64,000 nucleotides of DNA from Raffaelea ambrosiae (lineage: Eukaryota > Ascomycota > Sordariomycetes > Ophiostomatales > Ophiostomataceae), in assembly GCA_002778195.1 (NCBI GenBank), contig PCDI01000001.1:5233869-5297868 (forward strand). The letters run 5' to 3'. Shown piece by piece: positions 56,409 to 64,000 of this stretch. The notes under the pieces are model-generated. The model had not been told where the DNA came from. It made no database searches and was given only the letters and a program-made list of their open reading frames with translations. Each line of letters begins with the position of its first letter. The stretch's first letter is position 1. A program made the position numbers and the translations under genes.

Positions 56409-59400
56409 ATGACCGGAATACGCATTGCAATAGGTGCGTGTGCCATCTTGATCCAGCCTGTCACTGACACCTCCGATTAACCATTCCCAGACCGCGGTGG
56501 CACATTCACTGATGTCATTGCTACGCACGTCCCCGGTCAAAACGAGGCCGTTGTCTTCAAGCTGCTGTCCGAAGACCCGAGCAGCTACGCCGACGCACCC
56601 ACCGAAGGCATCCGCCGGGTTCTCTCTCTCGCCCAGGACCGCGATCTGCCTCGTGGCGAGCCCCTCGACACCTCGTCTATCGTTAGCATCCGCATGGGCA
56701 CCACCGTTGCCACCAATGCCCTGCTGCAGCGTCGAGGAGCACGCTGTGCCCTTGTGACAACGCGCGGCTTTGGCGATCTTCTCGCCATTGGCACGCAGTC
56801 GCGCCCGGACATTTTTGCTCTCGCTGTGCGCAAGCCGGAGATGCTATACGAACGCGTTGTTGAGGTGGACGAGCGGGTCACCATGGAGGAGTTCAGCGAG
56901 AGCCGGAAGCCTGTGGCGCCTGAGGAGCTACAACAGCGCATCGACTCAGATCCGCAGCTCGTTCGATGTGAGAGTGGCGACGTGGTCAGGATACTGGAGA
57001 GGCCAGGTATGGGACAAGACACAATGATTTATGGAGCAACAGAAGCAACAGAAGAAACAGCTAATTCTCTTCGCAGACCTCACAAAGATTAAGAACGACC
57101 TCCAGGCACTGAAAGAGGACGGCATCGAGTCCATTGCCATCGTCTTTGCCCACTCGTATGCCTTCCCCGATCACGAGAAGGCGGTTGCCAAGATGGCCCG
57201 CGAAGAACTCGGCTTCCGGTACTGCTCGCTATCGTCGGAGCTGAGTCCGTCGATCAAGATGGTCAGCCGAGGTCTGAGTGCCACCGCCGACGCGTATCTG
57301 ACACCCGTCACGGAGACGTACATTGATGGATTCAGAAGTGGCTTTCGAGGCCGTCTGGAGGCTGCAGAGAGCACCAACTGCGACTTTATGATGAGCGACG
57401 GTGGCCTCACCAGCTGGAAGAGCTTCTCTGGTGTCAAGGCCATTCTGAGTGGACCCGCTGGCGGATATGTCGGCTTCGCCAAGACCTCCTACGCAGAGAC
57501 TGATGGCCGACCCGTCATTGGCTTCGATATGGTGCGTCACCTTTCCCTGAAGGTGTCTCTGTGGTGGATCACACTCTGACGACATGTAGGGCGGCACAAG
57601 TACGGACGTCTCTCGTTACGGCGGAGCGTACGAGCACATCTTTGAAAGCACAACCGCAGGCATCACGCTGCAGACACCCCAGCTGGACATCAACACTGTG
57701 GCTGCGGGCGGCGGCTCCATATTGTCCCTCCGCAATGGCCTCTTCTGTGTCGGCCCGGAGAGCGCCGGTGCCCACCCCGGCCCAGCTTGCTACCGCAAAG
57801 ACGGCCCACTGGCTGTGACCGATGCCAACCTGTTGCTTGGCCGACTGCTGCCAGAGTATTTCCCGTCCATCTTTGGTCCTGAAGAGAATGAGCCACTCGA
57901 CCTCGAGGCCAGTCGCCGCCTTTTCCAGACCTTGGCCGACCAGGTGCGCCAGGAAACCGGCCAGGATATGACCCCGGAGGAGGTTGCGCTCGGTTTCATC
58001 GACGTCGCCAACGAAACCATGGGCCGGCCCATCCGGGCGCTGACCCAGGCCCGCGGCTACGAGCCATCGGCTCACCGGCTGGCCGTGTTTGGTGGCGCTG
58101 GCGGCCAGCACGCCTGCGCGATGGGCCGCCTGTTGGGCATCAACGCCGTCATTATCCACAAGTACTCGAGCATCCTGTCGGCGTACGGCATGGACCTGGC
58201 CGCGGTGACGGACGAGCAGCAGGTTCCCGCCTCGGAAGTCTGGGACGAGGACCCTGCCAGTGCGGGGTCCGTTCGTTTGCGGGAGCGAGCCGCTGCCCTC
58301 CAGAAGAGCGTCGTGGAGCACCTGAGCATCCAGCAGGGCGTCTCCACAAAGGCACAGATCGACACAGACACGTTTCTCAGCATGCGGTTCCACGGCACGG
58401 ACACGAACCTCATGATTGCGGAGCCGGACGACGGCAACTACGCGGCCGTGTTTAGACGCGAGTTTCAACGGGAGTTCTCGTACCTGCCCGCGGGCCGGAT
58501 CATTCATGTGGATGGTATCCGGGTGCGCGGAAAAGCCACCTCGGGCGAGAGCGGCCGCAGTGAAGACAGCGACGAGAAGCAGCTCACACCCTTTGCTGAG
58601 ATGGATGCTCTGGAGAATGGGGCACTGGCCTCGTTTGTACCAGAACCCGAAAAGAAGTCCAACGTCTACTTCAAGGGACTGGGATGGGTGGACTCTCCCG
58701 TCTACATACTCGACAAGCTGTCCGCGGGCGCGAAGGTGGAGGCAAGTTTGTATCTGTCTACACGGAGAATATGGATGTGGCTGACGGCAAGAAACAGGGC
58801 CCCGCCATGATGATCGACAACACACAGACCATTCTGGTCCTTCCAGGATGCACGGCAAACGTACTCAGCCGACACGTAGTCATTGACGTCCCCAAGGCGG
58901 TTCCAGTAGAGCAGAAACAGGAAAATGTGGCGGCTGCTGAGACCAAGACCAGCAACATGTCCATGCCTGTCTTGCCATCTACAGCAAAAGAGGTCGACCC
59001 AGTACTTTTGTCTGTCTTTGGCCACAGGTTCATGAGCATCGCAGAGCAGGCAAGTGGCAGCATCACGACGATCGCTTTCTGTCCGTCGACTAATGAACAA
59101 AGATGGGACACACTCTCCAAAAGACGAGTGTCTCGGTAGCAATCAAGGAACGCCTCGACTTCAGCTGCGCCTTGTTTGATGCCAACGGTGGGCTCTGTGC
59201 CAACGCACCACACGTCCCGTAGGTTCTCCTGTTGGCTTGTCCTTGTTTGGATGGGGGTGCTAATGACGACAGCGTCCACCTCGGAAGCATGCAGGGCAGC
59301 ATCCTGTACCAGCATGCCCTGCACTCCCACACACTGAAACCAGGAGATGTTCTCGTTTCGAACCACCCCCTGGCCGGAGGCGTAGGTTCATTGATACGCG

Positions 59401-60877
59401 CCAGTACTCACTGCGACGTTCCGACACCTCTGCTAACAATGGCCAGACACACCTTCCCGACATCACTGTCATCAGCCCCGCCTTTGATGCTGCTGGAGAA
59501 AACATTCTCTTTTATGTCGCCTCCCGAGCCCACCATCTGGACATTGGCGGCCTTGCCGGCAATTCGATGCACCCCGATGCCAAGGAGCTCTGGGAAGAGG
59601 GCGCGGCCGTCATGTCTTTCAAGCTGCTCTCGCAGGGCTACTTTGACGAGAAGGGAATCACCAAGATTCTGGTCGACGAACCGGGCCAGTATCCGGGCTG
59701 CTACGGCTCGCGCCATCTCGGCGACAACCTGTCCGACCTGCGTGCCCAGGTGGCCGCCAACGTGCGCGGCGTGCACCTGCTGACGGAGCTCATCCGCGAG
59801 TACGGCGTCGAGACGGTGCAGCTGTACATGGCCGCGATCCAGGCGACAGCGGAGGCGTCGGTGCGGCAGTATCTCCGGGACACAGCAGCACGGCTGGGGC
59901 CCGTCCTGCAAGACGTCGACTACTTTGACGATGGCAGCAAAATCTGCCTCACGGTGACGATCGACCCACAGGCCGGCGACGCCACGTTGGACTTTGCCGG
60001 GACGAGTCCCGAGGTGCACGGCAATTCCAACGCGCCGCGTTCCATCACCATGTCCGCGGCCATCTACGCCCTCCGCTGTCTCATCGGCTCCGACATCCCC
60101 ATGAACCAGGGCGTCCTGGCCCCCGTCGACATGGTCCTGCCCGAGCCCTGCCTCATCAATCCGTCGGCCGAGGCGGCCGTCAGCACCGGCAATGCCCTCA
60201 CGTCCCAGCGCCTGGTCGACGTCATTCTCAAAACCTTCCGCGCGGCGGCCGGCTCGCAGGGCTGCATGAACTGTCTGGGGATGCTCGGTGGGCCGCGTCC
60301 AGACGGCGGGTACGACTATGCCTACGGCGAGACCGTTTGCGGCGGCAACGGTGCGGGCCCGTCCTGGGACGGGTCCACGGTGCCGACCCAGACGCACATG
60401 ACCAACACGCGGGCCACGGACATTGAGGTGCTGGAGAAGCGGTACCCGCTGATCATGCGGACGTTTGCCATCCGGCGGGGAAGCGGAGGACGGGGCAAGC
60501 ACCGGGGCGGCAACGGGAGTGTCCGAGTCTTTGAGGCGCGCGAGCCGCTGGACTTCTCCTTCATGTCGGAGCGGCGGGTGATGGAGCCGTATGGACTGGC
60601 AGGAGGCGAGCCAGGCGAGCGGGGCTTGAATCTGTGGTTGAAAAAGAAGCAGACAAAGTCAGACGGGGGCCTGCGCACGGTCAGCCTCGGCCCCCGCAGC
60701 ATGTTCACGTTGCAGCCGGGCGAGCAATTTGTCATCCACACCCCAGGTGGCGGCGGATGGGGTGTCCCGACAGAGGTCAACGGTGATGTGGCCAAGGAGG
60801 AGAAGTCGTCAATGCGTCACTACCCCAGGGCGGCTGGCTCGGTGGCGGCGTGGAAGGAACTGCAAGACGGACAGTAG
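56409..60877 (+). CDS. OXP1: 5-oxoprolinase / hydantoinase A-B fusion
   Basis: ATP-dependent ring opening of 5-oxo-L-proline to glutamate (gamma-glutamyl cycle). Eight exons: 56409-56433, 56491-57006, 57077-57531, 57590-58741, 58798-59049, 59103-59218, 59273-59381, 59447-60877; 1351 residues, close to the eukaryotic norm of about 1290. The HyuA half starts IAIDRGGTFTDV and has MGTTVATNALLQRRG, FDMGGTSTDVSRYGG and FGGAGGQHACAMG. The HyuB half has FGHRFMSIAEQMGHTLQKTS, GSMQGS, NHPLAGGTHLPD and PGGGGWGVP. Two introns (58742-58797 and 59050-59102) start with GCAAGT, that is GC-AG type; splicing them restores KVEGPAMMIDNTQ and IAEQMGHT. A bacterial-type hydantoinase substrate is possible, but the architecture fits oxoprolinase. 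It diverges from a Dal5-type carrier. Confidence 0.92.
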
Positions 60878-61856
60878 CATGGATACTTCGGACGCCTGAA
60901 AAAGTCAATACAGAAACAGGAAAGCACTCCACCTTTGTCTAAACCTGGGTTGTAAAGGGAACCGTTACGGAACTGAATCAAACTGAAACAATACCAAAAG
61001 CGTTTCCTCGTGGTCGTGTTTAGCTGACATTCCATCAACTTAGACCTCAGGCACATGTGCCGTCTCCATGGCGAGAACAGCAAGCCCAGCACACGGAAAG
61101 TTGCATTGGGACAACAGGACGGGCGGTTGAGAAGAGACAGTGATGTGAATGCTATGGCCTCCTTTTCCTCGCCAGCCCCCCATCAGTACCGAGCCAAGCC
61201 CGACGACCTACCAAAGCAGCCGTGAATTCTGTATGTAAGCCGACGGACCAGAGGAATCTGACATCCCTACGGGGCGAGCCCGGAGCAAAGACAGTCCTAA
61301 ACTGCCAGCCTCAGACGATCTTCGCTGCAGGCAACCAGTGCCCTCCGCATTTCCCTGTATTTTAAGCGGGGTCGGGGGTGTGATCGACGCAGCCCATGCC
61401 GCTGAGCCAAACAACGAACAGACGTGTTACCACTTCGCAGGACCCCTGCCAGGAGCTTGCAGAGACATCTGCACCTCCATCACCGCGGAGGAATGCCAAG
61501 AAGTCTTATCGATTCATTTTGATGCAAAGAGATGCTTGCATTCTCCACAGATGTGCCTCCGCTTGCATTGTTACACTTTCATCCTTCGAGTATGTTGTTT
61601 CTTGTTTCTTGTTTTTTAGGTATCGCTGTCCGCTTTAATGACGTATTTGGGCTCCAGGGGTGATATATAAGTGACAGTGTGCCGTCGTTACTGGAATACA
61701 CAAAAAGACACAAAAAACACGAGGAAGACAAAGAACGCAAAAGGTGTTGGCTCCTGTTTCGAATCTTTGTGATCTTGGCCCCACTGTATACGACAACTTA
61801 CACAAAACAACGCCTCTGATTGGCTGGTATCTGTCCCGGCGTTCCCTCCACCCACC
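60878..61856. other. intergenic region
   Basis: Between the oxoprolinase gene and the sugar transporter gene. Short open frames only; no domain, RNA gene or repeat is seen. Confidence 0.45.
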
Positions 61857-63646
61857 ATGAAGCCTCTCCGCGGCAGGCCCTTGATGGCCGGCATCACGTC
61901 GGCCTGCAGCATGGGCTTTCTTCTGTTTGGATGTGAGCGCTCCCGAATGCGGAAGACATGGCAGGATCACACACTCTGACACAGTGTTCTCCCAGACGAC
62001 CAAGGTGTCATGGGCGGCGTCATCGGCACCGACTCCTTCATCCGCCAGTTCCACGACCCGTCGCCCCTCCAGCAGGGTCTCATCGTCGGCCTGTACGATC
62101 TCGGCTGTCTGTTTGGCTCACTCGGCGCCTTTGCCGGCGGCGAGAGGCTCGGGCGCAAACGCTCCATCTATGTCGGCGCCTGGATTGTGATTGTGGGCGC
62201 CATCCTCCAGGCCACCGCCCGCGTGGTGCCGCACCTGATCGTGGCGCGCGTCTTCACCGGCCTGGGCGTGGGCATCATGACCGCCGTCGTGCCCACGTGG
62301 CAGGCCGAAGTGTCGCGGTCGGCGAACCGCGGCGCGCTCATCACGGTGGAGGCCGTCAACATCATCCTGGGCTTTGTGCTGTCGAACTGGATCACGTTCG
62401 GCGCCGACTACGCGACCAACAACATGCAGTGGATCTTCCCCATTGCCATCCAGACCGTGTTTGCCATTTATCTCCTCATCGTCGGCCCCTTTCTGGTGGA
62501 GTCGCCGCGGTGGATTGCGCACCACCAGTCCCTGGAGGCGGCTACGACGGTGATTGCGCGGCTGCTCGACCGGCCGGAAACGGACCCGGAAGTCGTGCAG
62601 ACGCGCAACGAGATCGAGATGGCGCTCCAGGAAGAGATGGGCTCGTCCTGGACGGACATCTTCAAGAACGGAGGCCAGCAGAACCTGCGCCGAATGCTGC
62701 TGGGGTTCGGCGCCCTGTACATGCAGCAGATGAGCGGCATCAAGTGAGTCTTTTCCTGCCCACGTCTGTGAAAGTGGTTTTTTTTTTCCCTTTTTTTTTC
62801 TTTTTTTTTCCCACTAACTTGGTGCCAGCACCATTGCGTACTACCTGCCAGTCATCCTGAAAAACTATGTCGGTCTGAGCAACACCGTGGCGCGGCTTGT
62901 TGCCGCCGCTGGCAGCGTGAACTATCTCGTGTTCAGCTTCTTCCCCATCTGGCTCATCGACCGGTATGGCCGCCGACCGTTTATGATGGGAGGCGCTCTT
63001 GGCATGAGCATCATCTCGGCGTTGATCTGTGTTGGATTCAACGTGCATGGGAAAGGCGGCGCCATTCTGACGGTCGTCATGTACTTTCTCTTTTACTCGG
63101 CATTTGCCCTGAGCTTTTTGAATGTGTCCTGGATCTATCCGGCAGTAAGTCACGCCCCCTCCTTAGGTCGGCGAGGTGATTCTCACGCGCGAAACAGGAA
63201 ATCAACTCGCTGCGGATGCGATCCATGGGAGGCTCTCTGGCGTCTGTGTCCAACTGGCTCTGTGAGTTGCTACGTGTATCCCGTTTGTCGCGTTCCATGT
63301 CTAACAGCCAAACACAGTCAACGGCATTGCGGTCACGGTCACACCCATTGGCCTGGCCAACATCGGCTGGAAGTACTACATTGTCTGGGCCGTCTTCAAT
63401 GCCTCGTTCGTGCCCATGGTGTACTTCCTGTACCCCGAGACAAAGCAGCTGTCGCTGGAGCAAATCGACCACATCTTTGCCGGAAAAGGCCACGGATGGG
63501 ACAGCCTGACACAGGGCGTCAAGGAGAGCCTTCATCCCCATACCGCGGCTCTGGTCCTGGATGAAGAGACAGGCTCGTCGGGTCAGACGACATCATTGGA
63601 GAACAAGGAGGTTTCGCGGCCCGCAGTCGTAGAGTATGTTGATTAA
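61857..63646 (+). CDS. MFS sugar transporter
   Basis: Hexose-type sugar:proton symporter of the plasma membrane. Five exons (61857-61932, 61996-62743, 62829-63144, 63198-63261, 63318-63646) give 510 residues. The first join restores LLFGYDQGVMGGVIG. Sugar-porter marks follow: GERLGRKRSI, ARVFTGLGVGIMTAVVPTWQAE, LVESPRWIAHH, MQQMSGINTIAYYLPVIL, DRYGRRPFMMGG and YPETKQLSLEQIDHIF. The second intron has a long T-rich tract (about 62777-62811). The cytosolic tail is acidic and Ser/Thr-rich. The exact sugar cannot be read from sequence. Confidence 0.93.
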
Positions 63647-63736
63647 TCGCCTACCAAGAAACGACACACAGGGGAGAAGGAGCTGCTTGCACAATTGCAT
63701 TTCGCGGAGCTAGGGCCCTTCCACGGTCATCGAACA

Positions 63737-64000
63737 CTATACAAAAATCATCTTTCCAGTGGAGCGTCCATTCTTCCCTCTGGCTACCACAATAACCATG
63801 GCCTTGTCTCGACTTGGAACAGCCTTCTCCTCGGGACGTCCTTCCCATAGTTCCAAGATACCAGACTCGACCGCCCAGCTGCCATCCGTAGCCATCGCCC
63901 CGTAATCCAGTTCGTCCCCGTCTACGTACACATGCAATTCGTTGACCTGCCCTGGCACTACCTTGCCAGAGACGTGCACTCGCTTCTTCCCCACCTCGCT
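63737..64000 (-). CDS. partial gene at the right edge, unknown function
   Basis: The minus-strand frame is open from the window edge to TAG at 63737-63739, giving the last 87 residues of a longer protein. It reads as a beta-rich C-terminal domain: VHVSGKVVPGQVNELHVYVD, then DYGAMATDGSW, LELWEGRP and VIVVARGKNGRSTG. I recognise no family with certainty. It lies tail to tail with the sugar transporter, about 90 bp apart. The start is outside the window. Confidence 0.6.
   Translation of the reverse strand, partial: SEVGKKRVHVSGKVVPGQVNELHVYVDGDELDYGAMATDGSWAVESGILELWEGRPEEKAVPSRDKAMVIVVARGKNGRSTGKMIFV

Noticed and set aside
57569..58858. 429-codon open frame on the minus strand
   Set aside because: Antisense to the oxoprolinase HyuA half, which has clear motifs and splice sites on the plus strand.
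59408..60502. 364-codon open frame on the minus strand
   Set aside because: Antisense to the HyuB half; no recognisable protein content.

Overview
The window reads as nuclear DNA of a filamentous ascomycete (Pezizomycotina). Genes carry short introns, mostly 50-160 bp, with GTRNGT donors, CTAAC/CTGAC-type branch sites and YAG acceptors. The families are typical of these fungi: Zn2Cys6 regulators, NRPS-like A-T-R enzymes, NACHT STAND proteins, AA8 cytochrome and DUF1996 secreted proteins. A Sordariomycete is my best guess, but that is inference. Exon joins were worked out by hand; every multi-exon model given below closes in frame. I saw no rRNA, tRNA, CRISPR array or intact transposon.

Left part (1-8.5 kb): a Zn2Cys6 regulator, an aldo-keto reductase and, divergent from the reductase, an adenylation-thiolation-reductase (A-T-R) enzyme that continues in the same reading frame into a complete gluconokinase-type kinase domain. 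The A-T-R enzyme would reduce a carboxylic acid to an aldehyde and the aldo-keto reductase could take it to the alcohol, so this looks like a very small metabolite cluster. The fusion is the most unusual gene in the window.

8.7-14.1 kb: an NCS1 nucleobase-type permease and an AtzA/TrzA-type amidohydrolase diverge from a promoter holding two repeated motifs and GATA sites, followed by a second Zn2Cys6 regulator. This looks like uptake and deamination of a cyclic nitrogen compound.

14.3-22.6 kb: a NACHT NLR-like protein with C2H2-like fingers and ankyrin-like repeats, a stretch of orphan reading frames, and a ten-exon SNF2 helicase. 24-33.7 kb: an M20 peptidase, a YAT amino-acid permease, a broken patatin gene, a CMP/dCMP-type deaminase and a GNAT acetyltransferase. 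34-38.4 kb: a lipoyl(octanoyl) transferase, a small VOC protein and a homocysteine S-methyltransferase. 38.6-44 kb: an AA8 cytochrome, a broken HNH gene and a DUF1996 secreted protein.

Right part (45-64 kb): a Zn2Cys6 regulator with an internal duplication, divergent from an MFS transporter; a second YAT permease; a Dal5-type permease divergent from a 5-oxoprolinase with two GC-AG introns; a sugar transporter; and a partial gene at the edge. Across the window there is a clear excess of nitrogen-compound uptake and hydrolysis genes (NCS1, amidohydrolase, M20, two YAT, Dal5, oxoprolinase, deaminase). Two pseudogenes (patatin and HNH) show point lesions in otherwise well conserved frames.
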